A DNA stretch of 38,031 nucleotides from Hypsibius dujardini (taxonomy: Eukaryota; Tardigrada; Eutardigrada; Parachela; Hypsibiidae). The stretch lies in contig LRSR01002946.1 in NCBI GenBank assembly GCA_001579985.1, forward strand, positions 1 to 38,031, read 5' to 3'. Below are positions 22,827 through 33,949 of the stretch, one piece after another; position 1 is the first letter of the stretch, and the number at the start of each line of letters is the position of its first letter. Made by a program: the position numbers and the translations under genes. Under the pieces are notes generated by a model. That model saw only the letters and a program-made list of their open reading frames with translations. It did no database searches and had not been told where the DNA came from.

Positions 22827-25800
22827 TTAAACAATAAAGCGAGAGAGCAATAGAAAGAAACTAACTTTGAATGAAACCAAAAGATGTCCAAGCACATGAC
22901 TTGATTGGCCGCCAGCTACTATCCCAATTTCTTCGGTACTGGATTGACCATCGGAGATTGTCCCAAACTCCTCGTTTGGCTTGGTTGCAGTGAACGGACT
23001 GTCTTTGATTGTGTCAGTCGTGGATGCCGTTGTTCTGTTTTCATTATTACTCTCAGGACGAGGGCTGCTATCAGATGTGAAATGTGTTAGGATCGGTGGG
23101 GTCGCTGCAGGTTGGGACGAATTTTTGCTGAACGTAGAATCGCTGAGGTCTGAGCTAGCAGAAGTGGTTCCTTCCGGCAAAGTGTGCACTGCTATCGAAA
23201 ATGAGAGGTCAATTTCAACTCTTGGGGGTAGAGTCACCGCGCTTCCCTATTAACCCCAAAGCACATTTCTATTTTATTCACGTCATCCTATAAACCATAG
23301 ATTTTTGGGTTAGAAATCCAACATCAGGGCGGGAGGAAAGCAAAAAATGTCTTGATTTCTTAGTCACTCAAGGTTTATCAAACTTTATCGAGGATTAAAG
23401 TCTCAACCTTCACTTTATTTTTCAACAGTCTTTCCTACTATTTTTTTTACTGAATAAGATTTTCAAACTTTTGAGGCTTTTTAAAAATACATTTTTACGG
23501 CGTGATTTCCTACTTGCCTGTTCACGTTGGTGCGTGACTCGATCCCTGAACACTTCAAATTGGACCTTGACGAAGGTATAAAATACCGATTTCTAGTCAT
23601 GCCAACACCGCTACGGCCAGATGTTTTACGTGGAAGCACGGAAACAATTATTACTGCCAAATTAATTCGAAAGGTTGCGGCGGGGGGGGGAGAGAAGAAT
23701 TCTGATTGTTATAACCTTTCCCGCCCCCAACTTTCGAACTGCCTTTTCCCCCACACTACAAGCAAGTTTTGGAACAAGTTATTTTTTAACATCGATTTAA
23801 ATGGCTTGGAGTTGGCTTGAAGTTGGGGTGCGTCTCAAATCAGTATCTGTAACGTATCGAACCGTAACGTAACTGTATCGTTCGCATGGTTCGGATGTGA
23901 AACAACAAGCGTTTCGAACCGTGTATCGAACTGAAATCGCAGGGTACGATTTGGAATGAATTTCATTTTTAATCGGTTTGATACACCGTTTTACTGTACC
24001 ATCGACTCGTATCAATTTGGTTCACTGTCAGTACGGTTTGAAAAAATTCGCGGCAGAACGGGTTCGCTAAACTTGAATTTTTTTCCTTTAAAAAATGTTG
24101 AGTTTTTATTTATTTATCACCTTATTCTTGTGACTGTGACACGACATACCTTCGAAAACCAGAGCACTGCGGAAGACTTAATCGGCACCCCTTCCTCATG
24201 CTCAGATGAAGTGAATGGAGCAACAGTGGAGGAATAAACCAAGAGCATTACTGTGAAGGTCAACCGTTTATAAAGCGCCTCCGTCGACTTCAAAATTTCA
24301 CTGTGGTCAGGACCTTCCTGTCCAGCTGATCTGTTCAATACGCCACCCCGAAGTAAAATATCCTGCCCCATTGAGAAAATCCGCATGTTCTTGCAGTTTG
24401 CTGCTGCCAACAAAGACGCCAGATCGAGCCCCGTGGCCAGGATATCGTCGTCAGACTCGTCTATTTCCAAAACTTCAGACGAAAAAATTTCAAAATCGAT
24501 CAATGAAGATATTAAAAAAACAAAAGAACCTGAATGGAACAAATTTCTCAGCAAGAGACGCACTCCCGAAAAGATCAACCACCACCACCACCACCCAAAA
24601 ACCACCTCGCATAGGTGGTTAAACTTGGTACGGCGCAGACAATGGAAAATTGACGTCATCTTTAAGGAATTCGGAACGCAATTTTATAATGAAAAGATTT
24701 AAGGCACTGACTGGTTTCGAGTTATGGCTTAGGGAAAACTTCGATATGGTACGACACAGTACGAATTTGAGACGCAAAAGGTTTCGAACCATAATGATGT
24801 CTCAGATATTTTCGGTTTACCGAACCGTATCGTCATATATGGTACAGCAAAACCAGTAATGAGTAAGAGTTACGGTTTCGTTACGGGTTTCGATACAGAT
24901 TTGAGACGCACCCTTGGAGTTCTGAAGTAACATACTACTAACATGGGCACTGTTCTATGAGGTTCGGAATTATTTCAGTCACTAGCATTTTTGAAGTTGT
25001 TTGAGTTATACATTTGCGGCACACTCTGGGGTGTAGGTGCTTGTAGTGTGCCATAATTGTATGACTTCAACGGCTTCAATAACCCAAATAACTCCAAAAC
25101 TCTAAACCCCCAGTGGGCCACAACGGCATAACTAACATCTCCACTAACGCCACCACTTCAAACCCGAGTACCCCATTGTTTGCTCTTCCAATATTTACAG
25201 CTCAAAACCTTCTCAACAGCGCCTCAAAAAGTCATTTGCTACATCGTATCGCCCTATGGGCATGTGCCAAAACTCGCTTCTGTGAATTTCTATAAGCCTT
25301 GTTTCACAACTCGCCAAGTTTCAATTTTTCAACTACTTTTGACTATCTCTAATGTGTGTACTTGCACTTACACTCTACGGATGCATTTGCTACAGAATGG
25401 CCTGCTGAAGGTTGAGTAAATGTAGCGATGTGAGTAGGTGGTGAATCGGTAGTGGTTTCAGGTCCGTGACCTGAAATCACGGCACGTGCTGGTGAGATTA
25501 GAAAGCTGCACTAGCCCTTAATTCTATGTATTCCTATATGTGAACTCACAAACGCGCGGAAAATTAAGTTGCCCCGGAAAGTAATTGAACGTAGTCATTT
25601 TCACACCGCATTTGATTGAACGTATTACGCCATAGTGGCCACCATTTTGGAGCCAGAATGCTAGTGAATTTAAATCACAGCAGTCACACTTAGTGTAGGT
25701 GGCGCAGAATGCCGTCATCGATGTTTGCAGATGAAGGGATTCCAGCGCAGCAGCACTTAAACTGTCCAGGAAGCAGCGGGGAATGGTTTGGAGGTTGTTA

Positions 25801-28628
25801 TTTCTCAGGGACACGGTCGAGGTCTGTTCGAGTTTGAACGTTTCTTCGGAGCAGTTCCATCGATTTGCAGCGAGATGCAATGCTTCCAGTTTAAGATTCT
25901 AAAATAAGAAGCACATGTCAGGCAGCGTTGTTGCATTGCATCTCTCATGAAGGTTATTTCAGGTGGGGATTTCATTTCATGGTAAGCTTTAAAGTCTGTC
26001 AGAAGATGCTAGTTCATTAGGATATATGGACACTCTTTTAAATGAGGAAAAACTATCCTTTGAATTGCTATAATTATGTTTTTTTTCGCTTATTGTGACG
26101 GCAGAAAACCAAGGGCAGACCGTTGTGATGAGCGACATTATTCTAGTATTAGTTTTCTGTTCCGGGTTGTTAGCGCGTTGTAGAGAAGCGGCGCGAGCGT
26201 GTGTGGGCGAACGAGTGGCGCAAATCAGTTGTGTGTGTTTTAAAGTTTTCTCATCTTTCTCTCGATTTCTCTCTCGTTTCTACGGTCAATCAGGTTGATT
26301 AAGCCCAGTTAGTTGTTTGTGAAGAACCCCTCTTGGTCTTCCGGTGACTTTCTGGATATCGTCCGGGACGGTAGATGATCACGCTATTTACAGAGGACCT
26401 TGCCCGAGGAACACAAGACTGACACAGCCATCTCATCTGAGTTCTTCCCCGTTAGTCTATCACACCGTCAGCTCTCAGCCGTGACCCAGATTCCCGATTT
26501 TTTGGGTCCTTTTCCGTTGGTGTTCTACATGGCCCAGTGCTAACATTTTCTCAATGCTGAAAATTTGCCAAAAACAATTTGCCATATTTTTAGATTTAAA
26601 ATTCAGGAGCTTAACGGACATGGGCCTTATAAATAGCTTTGACACGATTTTGCCATATTCGGATAAAATTACGGAGCGTTTTGAAGGGAATTTTCGCCCA
26701 CTCTTCTTTTGCCGCCCTCAGCATGCCAGTCAATCCTTTGTATTTCTGATCAGTCATTTAGAATTAAAAATATCCGTTGGCAAAGAAATCCATCGGAAAC
26801 ACTTCAGGCGAGTTAGCTAACCATTAGTCTTTCGTGAAATACTTGATTCCGGGAGCATCGAGCCAGCTATAGACGGAGTTGGCGGTTTGGTAACGAGCAC
26901 TAACCAAATGGAAGATCACTTTGTGAAAATCTTTCCGGTACATCTTGACGTCCACAAGCACCATCGGACTAAGAATCTTTTCGTTCAAATACAGAGCGTT
27001 AATTTCAGCTTCAAGTCCGACAACATACAAGAAGGATTGTCTCCCCAGCTATAGCCTGCTATTTACATCCGCTGCTGGGGATAGCTCGGCAACCTACTGA
27101 AAACCGGTGTGTCTTCCTTGCGGTCTTCGGCGTTTTTCGAGTCGCAGTAGCATTCAGACTGACTAATGCTATACTCTATCGGCAGCATCGCTTCATCCAT
27201 AATGAAAATCCACTCATACTGGCCCTCGGCAATCAAATCATAGAACGAGAGACTTTAAACAGCGTTGTAAGAAGGTGCGCTCGATGAGATAATGCATCTT
27301 CACTTCCTTGATTTTCTTCTTTTCTTACAGGCGACTCACCAAGCGACGAACAGTTGCGTGAGACATCTACCCGTCATGCCATTTGCGTTTCTGGCAAGGG
27401 ATTGTCCGAAGCAAGCATACCCTTCACTCTTCGGACCTTGTGAGAAGTCTAAACTTTGGGTGGACGCTTCCTCTCTAGTGATTCGCTGGTTGCTTTATTT
27501 TCGATGCTATTATTGAGGTTTTCGATGACGTGAGATAGTCCTTTGGGAAGCGCTAAAGCTCACCATCTTTAGCTCACCCAAAACAACACGAGATTACCAG
27601 TTAAGGCACCAAAATCCAAAATTTGATCATTAAGGTTCGACAAAGATCACAACTATCTGGTATTGTCTCTTTCTATACACAATCTCTTATCAGAAAGAAG
27701 ATCTATCTAACCAAGAGAGACACGATTGGTCACGCACAGTTCACACAATCCCTGTTTAAAGTTGAGCAAATGTTAGCGATGTACCCTCTAATTGCGATGA
27801 CAAAAAATTCGCAACCGGTGTGTATGAATATACGATCATGTGAACTGCAGCAAAATCGATGCGGTGACACGATGCATTTCTGTCTGTCTGTCTGCTTGCC
27901 TTACTAGGTGCCTCTGTCTGTCGGTCTGTCTACTTGTCTGCCTGTCTGTCTGTCTCTTTGCCTGTCCGTCTGTTTGTCTGTTTGTTTGGGAGTCATACAA
28001 TACATACTTCTAGACTCCCGGCAATGGGTCTCAAAAAATCCCAATCCATAGACTTGATTCCTCCAGAGCTAATCTGGAGATCAGACAACATGGATGGAGT
28101 ACCAGCGGGCACAAGGCTCTGGAACATGAATTTGTCCAGTACGCTGATGCGCACTGCGTCCAATCGAAGGCTCTCCAAGCGTGGAAAGCCTTCCAAATCC
28201 TCGCGTTCGAAGTGAAGAAGCTTCACTGAAACCATGGTGATCATCGTTAGGTGCTCTTTTACGTGCCTAAAGAACCTGCCCATGGGAAAACGCGGGCTTG
28301 TGTCCGGATTGTTGAACAGCTCAAGACGAACGGACCGTAAGGAGGGTATTGTTGGTAAGGAGGTACCCTCTTCGTTGCGTAGTATTCCATGTGTGATGTA
28401 AAGATGGATGATGTCTGGACGAATACGGGAAACGTTAAAGTTGTCAGGGATTACGTACCTCTCCTTTAGGGTCATGCACTCAAGTGTCGCAATCGTATGC
28501 CCCCCGTCATTATTAACGACATTGCGGCAATTCGGATGGGGTATCTGTGAATCGTTTGCAGTTGCTCTGGTAGACCCCAGTAGCAGCGTCATCATGGCTA
28601 GCAAATAGCTTCGGGATACTCGTTGCAT
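22827..28628 (-). CDS. LRR gene C: tandem paralog of LRR gene B, shortened stalk (4-exon model, 476 aa)
   Basis: Exons in gene order are 28628-28008, 25898-25550, 25470-25372 and 23188-22827, totalling 1431 bp, open, phases matching. Exon 1 (621 bp) and exon 2 (349 bp) equal gene B in length. The protein has a signal peptide ('MQRVSRSYLLAMMTLLLGS'), cap 'IPHPNC' and 'YVIPDNF', LRR-like segments to 'MDWDFLRPIAGSLE', and an LRRCT-like 'KCDCCDLNSLAFWLQNG...C'. Relative to gene B, a deletion of about 300 bp removed exon 4, intron 4 and the start of exon 5. The remaining exon can still be joined through an AG at 23189-23190 in the correct phase. The C-terminus 'HLLVSFKVSFFLLLSRFIV' is hydrophobic, GPI-type. 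Intron 1 holds a mariner relic and intron 3 a hAT-like element. An alternative start at 28643 adds five residues. If the AG at 23189 is not used, the gene would be broken. Confidence 0.75.
23825..24913. mobile_element. hAT-like non-autonomous DNA transposon in intron 3 of LRR gene C
   Basis: Terminal inverted repeats share GGGTGCGTCTCAAATC (left from 23826; right end GATTTGAGACGCACCC to 24913) and continue imperfectly through GTATC...CGTAACG. Flanking 8-mers are TTGAAGTT (23817-23824) and TTGGAGTT (24914-24921), 7 of 8 matching, consistent with an aged 8-bp duplication. No transposase motif is seen. The interior is open on both strands at about 24117-24700, possibly captured sequence. Confidence 0.7.
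24117..24702. other. Open but unrecognised sequence inside the hAT-like element
   Basis: Long overlapping ORFs exist on both strands: minus 24659-24117 (180 aa) and plus 24385-24702 (105 aa, acidic/Ser/Lys-rich with a His run from CCACCACC repeats). Strand cannot be decided and no family is recognised. It may be a captured host exon fragment carried by the transposon. Confidence 0.25.
26610..27475 (-). pseudogene. Tc1/mariner-superfamily transposase relic in intron 1 of LRR gene C
   Basis: Reading the minus strand, fragments in order are: an N-terminal piece 'VRRVKGMLASDNPLPET' (about 27445); the catalytic segment 'EGQYEWIFIMDEAM' (about 27205) containing the first Asp; 'FHKVIFHLVSARYQTANS' (about 26920), where the conserved second Asp of H.DSA..H.A is replaced (LVSA); then 'GIKYFTKD', 'WLANSPEVFPMDFF' (about 26800); and a C-terminal 'RAAKEEWAKIPFKTLRNFI'. 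Several stops and frame changes interrupt it, so it is dead. The DD(D/E) arrangement and '..NSP...P.DF' are typical of Tc1/mariner transposases. Terminal repeats were not located. Confidence 0.75.
27876..27990 (+). repeat. CTGT microsatellite beside the exon 1 donor of LRR gene C
   Basis: A tract of about 110 bp of CTGTCTGT with interruptions, inside intron 1 within 20-130 bp of the donor at 28007. Confidence 0.85.
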
Positions 28629-29290
28629 GTCAAAGCACCTCATGAGAGTAGTTTTGCCTATTCAACTGGTTGTGAAATACTATGACATCCACAAGAACGG
28701 AAGGCAAAAGTGCAATTCACCACAAAAAAATTGAATTAAGTTTAAATTATGGATCGTTGTATATCCAGAATACGGTTTATTAACACACTTGAGACTGGAG
28801 CTGGCACAATGCAGCTGTAAATGGAGTTTGAAAGTTGCGGAAAGTAGCGGCACAATCAAAGTTTATTAAACCAACAATGATTGTGCAGACGGCAAGGTGA
28901 TTAGAACTCGTGCAAATTTGTTATTTTGAGACCTATCAGATTGGCTTGCGATGAATCGCTTAGGACAGTGCCACACACGGTGCCGACCCGGAATGGGGTT
29001 TCTCCGCATAGCGAAGACAGTACAAGACGTTTGCCAAACCTCACGAAGGCAGACGTGTGGACAATTCATTTGGAGATCTCATGTCGTTGGGGTACACTTT
29101 GACGAGTTACTAATATTTCGCTGAGAAACGTCATAAATTTAAATATTTTTGATTTTTACTTTGAAATAATATTAACTAAATTAATATGGTATATAGATGG
29201 CGCTCCAAATGTAATCATTAAGCCCTTCGTTGATTGTTGAATTGTTTGCATGTTTGCTCCATGAGCAGCACAATCAATGATTCGAACTCA
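28629..29290. repeat. 5' flank of LRR gene C, duplicate of the gene B flank
   Basis: Collinear with 18709-19480, with small indels. Probably contains the gene C promoter; no TATAAA was identified. Confidence 0.7.
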
Positions 29291-29890
29291 AAATGCTCCT
29301 CCTCTTCAAAATGGCACGGATGGAACTTCAAGGCGGCGTTTCGCTGGTACGATTCACATTCAAGATCGTCACACAAAATGCAATCCTCAGGCTTTCGGTT
29401 CGAATGACTTCCACATCCTCAATCCATAGATTTCAAAAATTGAATGGAGCTGTAACAATTTGAACAGACCGCCCTTCCTGGTTGTAGCCGCGTCTAGCAG
29501 TGCCTGTTTTATGTACGACGGCTACGAGTCGATGACAGTGACGTTCCACAAGCACACGGGATATGATGATAGTAAATTAGAAAGCGTTGCTTTCTCGATT
29601 TTTATTTCACGGAGCCACTTTCTCCTACCTGTTTTATTATGCATCTGCTTTTTTTCAGCTAATCTGCATGTGCTTGGTCAGACTGGAAAAATTTGCAGAA
29701 GGTGGACGACTTACTCTGGTCAACAACACGGTTCCATCCTATAACGGTGAGCCGATGATTCTCACCCAAAACTATTATAACACCAAACCCGACGTTTTTG
29801 CCGCTTATTTTGCGCGTTGTCTGTGGCTTCACTCTTTTCCCCTCAATGTAAATATGATGAACCAAAAGGTGATCCGCCATGTTCGGTGAA
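29290..29890 (+). pseudogene. Unidentified coding relic, copy 2
   Basis: Collinear with 19480-20560. Two stretches read well on the plus strand: 'NRPPFLVVAASSSACF' continuing to 'HKHTGYDD' (29463-29575), and 'AEGGRLTLVNNTVPSYNGEP' continuing through 'TQNYYNTKPDVFAAYF' to TGA at 29887-29889. They are in different frames and may be two exons, since a GATAG/GTAAAT-like junction lies near 29570. I do not recognise the family. Function unknown; decay likely. Confidence 0.4.
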
Positions 29891-29929
29891 ATATACTAAA
29901 AAATGTTGATAATAGAAGTAAAATCTTTT

Positions 29930-30524
29930 GGTGACCCCTGCGGGCACTTAGTTTCACTCAGGAAGACTGTGGACACTTAGTTTTCACTTAGTTTGTCTGC
30001 GGCCGCAAGCGACACTTAGCTTTAGTATTGAATGAAATTAATGCAGATTTTAATATCTGTTGTCATACAAACTGATGTACTACACTTAAAAACTGCAGTG
30101 CATTTTTCGGCTTCAATTTCCTGCGTTCGTTCTTTCATGATCTCGTTATACTCTTACTCAGCTGTATCGCTCAACTAGACTATCTGCGATATCTATAGAC
30201 TACAATTATACGTCTCCCATAATCTGACTTAATCAGCAACAGTGTACTTCACTCAACGGAGATTCTATTCTCGTTAGCGACTCTGCCAGTGATTAAGATC
30301 TGCCTTAACCAGATCCCTACTGCCCTCTACTGTTATACGAACAATTACATACAAATAAATAGTAAAACTAAGTGCCCGCAGCCTCGGACAAATAATCATA
30401 TTTAAATATGAAACTAAGTGCCCGCAGTGAAAACTAAGTGAAAACTAAGTGTGCGCAGAATTCCTGAGTGAAACTAAGTGTGCGCAGACTTCCTGAGTGA
30501 AACTAAGTGATCGCAGCTGTTACC
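29930..30524. mobile_element. 595-bp MITE with 9-bp target-site duplication, Mutator-like
   Basis: Perfect 9-bp duplications AAATCTTTT flank it (29921-29929 and 30525-30533). The left end reads GGTGACCCCTGCGGGCACTT and the reverse complement of the right end reads GGTAACAGCTGCGATCACTT, both followed by AGTTTCACTCAGGAA. The subterminal regions are arrays of CACTTAGTTTTCACTTAGT-type repeats. No transposase was seen. A 9-bp duplication suggests the Mutator/MULE superfamily (inference). Confidence 0.85.
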
Positions 30525-30533
30525 AAATCTTTT

Positions 30534-31059
30534 TGCCGACGACTATGGCAAAAAGTGCTCTGCAACTGCTGATGAATTTAACAGCTCGATTGCTGAGATT
30601 TTCTGGTTTTACCTGTCGCAGCCAAGTTTTTAAAACATGAATTTACCATCAATCAAATCACAGTGCATTTCACGGGCAATCCAGCATGGTGTGTTTATTT
30701 TAAACACCCACTGACCCAGTGGTAGCCGCGACCATTACTCACGCCTAAAGATTTATTCATGTTTACAGTAATCTAGAGGGATCGCTTGATTATACACCAT
30801 GGACGAATCAGATTGTGTCTGCTCCGCAATCGGACCGTTTTTTTCAGAGACAAATATATTGGGGTATTTGGATCTGACACGATACCTGAGTACAATAATC
30901 GAGCAACCAATTATATTGGAGAAATGAATGAGAGTGGAGTGGAAAGACCGGTAAATATCGGGTCGCATTAAACTGGGAAAAGTAAATCACTTGACAGCTT
31001 TTCACTCTTTTTGTAAAACTCCATTAAAGAAAACAAAGTACGTTCAATTGGCGTCATTC
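30534..31059. other. Region without a supported gene
   Basis: It begins with TTGCCGACGACTATGGC after the MITE target duplication. Two complementary ORFs near 30753-30971 overlap on opposite strands and show no family features. Confidence 0.35.
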
Positions 31060-31740
31060 GATCTAAAATTGAGGTTAGATTCAGTTAGTGCAGTATTACA
31101 TGTGCAGTAGTCGTTTAAGCATAGCCGCTATGCGGCGCTGCGGTTGGTACCCCAGGTTATGACTTTTGTATTCAAGAGGTATCTACTATTTTCCTGTCTT
31201 TCAAGCCACAGAAATTAACCATTGCATCGAATATTTAAGCGTTCGTTAGTTCGCTTCCTGAGCTAACATTTAAGCTTAAATCGATTGGTGCAGTAATGTA
31301 TGTGTATGTGCAATACCTGTTTGCGCAATTGCCGCTGAATGGCGCTGCAGTCGAACAACTACTTGCGAATAGCAAACAAGCCTTTATAAAACAGGTGATA
31401 GTCCTTGTGCTCCAGCGGTAAAAGGTATCGTAATTTTATTGGCCTTTCGAGCCACTGACAATATCAATAACTGCCATATTCGATGTACAATCGAAAATAT
31501 TTAGAAATCATGTTATTTTACTTAAAATTCTGGTTGGATTTGATTGTGGCATGCACGTATGTAGTTTTTGTTTCCCATTCCCCGCTAAGTGGCGCTGCAA
31601 GCGAACCGCTAGCCGTATAATACACATTAGGTACGTTTCGGTAAGCCGCCGACATGTGTATCCAAATGCTAGCAATTTTTTTTGACGACCGCGTCACTGT
31701 CAACACTAGAGACACCACAATTGCTTGTCTTTTTGAAATT
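31060..31740 (+). repeat. Three diverged tandem units with a GGCGCTGCA core
   Basis: Three related blocks contain a GGCGCTGCA/G core at about 31132, 31338 and 31592 (spacing 206 and 254 bp). Each is preceded by a TTGG/TTAG-to-GTGCAGTA-like segment and by GCCGCTATG-, GCCGCTGAATG- or CCGCTAAGTG-type sequence. Similar GGCGCTCCAA words occur at 19253 and 29203. The units are strongly diverged. Unknown function; possibly an old tandem repeat. Confidence 0.45.
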
Positions 31741-32430
31741 ATGTGTTCGTAAGGTTATCCAATTTGAAGTTTAAGTTGGAGCTTATTGACATATGTATAG
31801 AGATGTTTTAATGTGCTTTGTTATAGGTACATAGAGCGGGCGACCATTATTGTATAGTATCGGATCCTGGACTAGGTGACTTCAGAAATTACCTGCAAAT
31901 CTGCCGGATTACCCCCGACCTTTTGTTAGAATGTCAGTAGATCCCATGTTCTGTCTTCAATCGGAAAGTTTAGAAAACGCATTTCCAAACATTTTGTCAC
32001 GGGAACGCTAAAACTCGTTGTGAGCTCGCAAGCTCGTCATAATATGAGATTGTCATGAGGCAGGCAAATGGGACTGGCAGCATACAAGTTTTCTTCTCTT
32101 GCTTAGAGAGGCTGTTCTTTTCATCCTTAATAATGAAATCCTTATAACCAGTGTGACAGCCAGATCAGATTGAAAACTCAACCTATTGACAGTAAACACC
32201 AGTTAAATTGAGGCAACTGGGTGACAGAACTATGTATGAATCACCTTTTAAAACACCAAAATGGTATTTTGCCGCGGTGGGGGGGGGGGACTATGGTCTT
32301 TCCGATAATTAAATGAAACAAATACTCTCGTCAAATCTTGTCATGCTTTACATTTTCATTAACTAATACACGCATCATAATTGCAGCGCAGACTGCAATG
32401 ACAAGAACGCCGTATTTTTGCTTTGGGTCA
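31741..32430. other. Region without a supported gene
   Basis: Contains a G run at 32278-32289. Nothing coding was recognised. Confidence 0.35.
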
Positions 32431-32431
32431 T

Positions 32432-32694
32432 GTTGGATTTCAGTCGAGTAATGAGCGGCAAGAAAACGACGTATTCATCTGGAACAGCGCAGTGGTTCAT
32501 ATCTACAATCGAGAGAGAGAACGCTTCATTCGAGTCAGCTTGTTAGAAGCGGGCTAATTTCATCTCCCGAAGCAACCTCTCGAAGTGGTCACCGTCTGTC
32601 TGAACAAACCCACTGATGGTGTCATTTGGCTGCTTCATGAGAGCCTCGGTGATTTGCATTTCCTGATCCTTTTAGGCATTGTGGGTTAGTGAAT
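32432..32694 (+). pseudogene. Unidentified coding relic
   Basis: After a TTTCAG at 32437-32442, a plus-strand reading of about 80 codons has a single TAA in its middle. It includes 'NDVFIWNSAVVHIYNRERER' and, behind the stop, 'LNKPTDGVIWLLHESLGDLH'. Its low stop density and mixed hydrophobic pattern suggest former coding sequence. No family recognised. It may be the same gene as the relic at 33120-33779. Confidence 0.35.
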
Positions 32695-33119
32695 TGTTTT
32701 GTTGGAGCATGCGTGACTTTATTTCTTAGTATGTATTGTGTTAGCTTGGAGAAGACTCAAGTAGTACAGATTACTGTCGGTAGGTTATGGTGCAAATAGA
32801 GTTAATAAGTATAATGAAGTCTGATTTTGAGAACTTCGTAGGTTTGGTTGAAGCTAGAATCACAGACTTAAATTTATTATCCCATTAAAATATACAACGA
32901 ATATTTTTGCTTCGCTCGTCTATTTTGGCACCCGAAAACTTGATTTTTTGCTTGAAACTCTCCGCTAACCTTCATGATACATCTTTTAATTGTTTCTAAT
33001 TGAATTGCACTATTAAATTCAAGCTTCAATGAAACTATAGTAATGTTATCTTAACAAAAAAGCCATTGCAAGTTGATTCTAACAACTGAAAATATCGATA
33101 GGACCCTCATCTATTTAGA

Positions 33120-33779
33120 CTTTTGGCTTCTTTCGTTGATACCAGCATGTTGATTTCGGCTCTTGCAATTCATAGCTTGATTGCCTTATGCCTCCGTTTT
33201 GTTCACAACGTCCTCTACCTAAAACTGCCCACTCTAGTTGGGAAACCTGATTCCGTCAAAACGTTTCTGGTGGAGTTGGCGATGTTTACTATCGGAAGCA
33301 ATCGCAAATCCGGTCGAGCCTTTCTTCACCCACATACCGGATTACGAGCTGGGAAAACACTGTCTGAAAAGCACCATTCCAGTGCTGGTCAAAGATCTGC
33401 CGCGCAATAACGCCGCTGAGTACGCTCAGCTGGTGGAAAGCGTCTCCTAGGGCAACCCACCCAGGACCAACGCTTTGGTGTATAACTCCGGCCCTGGACC
33501 GATGCTCATTATCAATGGCGACTTCATTCAGAAATGGCAACGGATGGAAGCCGACGCGTGGTAGGCCAATGTTTTTTTGTTTGGCAAATATATCAATGAC
33601 AATCCGCAGTGGTAACGAAATTTATCCATTATTTTAGAGAGCGGTTTAAGAGTCGACTCCTCATCATATGGTACAAGAAGCAGGTCACCTTTCTTGAGAA
33701 GGATAAGGATGTCTACAAGCAGGCGCAGTCTTTGTCGGCGTATCTTCCGGATCAATTGCATTTCCCGGAAAGGGACTAA
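33120..33779 (+). pseudogene. Unidentified gene relic, two exons
   Basis: The plus-strand reading 33238-33597 contains 'HIPDYELGKHCLKSTIPVLV', 'NNAAEYAQLVESVS' then TAG (33448-33450), then 'GNPPRTNALVYNSGPGPMLI', 'FIQKWQRMEADAW' then TAG, then 'NVFLFGKYINDNPQW'. GT at about 33615 and TTTTAG at 33632-33637 bound a short intron of about 25 bp. The last exon reads 'RFKSRLLIIWYKKQVTFLEK' through 'YLPDQLHFPERD' to TAA at 33777-33779. Two or more stops indicate decay. I do not recognise the protein. The short intron-like gap and clean ending argue for a former protein-coding gene rather than chance. Confidence 0.5.
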
Positions 33780-33949
33780 GTATGTAGATTTTAGAAAAAT
33801 ATTTCATTTGCAATTGAGCTCTGGACTTGGCAGAAAATGTTTCTAAATTTCCTGGAATGCATCACGGCTTTTAATCCATAATTCCAATTCCATACCGATA
33901 TTTCATATCAATTTACAAGCTTTGTGTCAGAACTCGCCAGTAGTGACGT

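Noticed and set aside
27934-28215. Plus-strand ORF starting in CTGT repeats
   Set aside because: Low-complexity microsatellite start followed by antisense of gene C exon 1.
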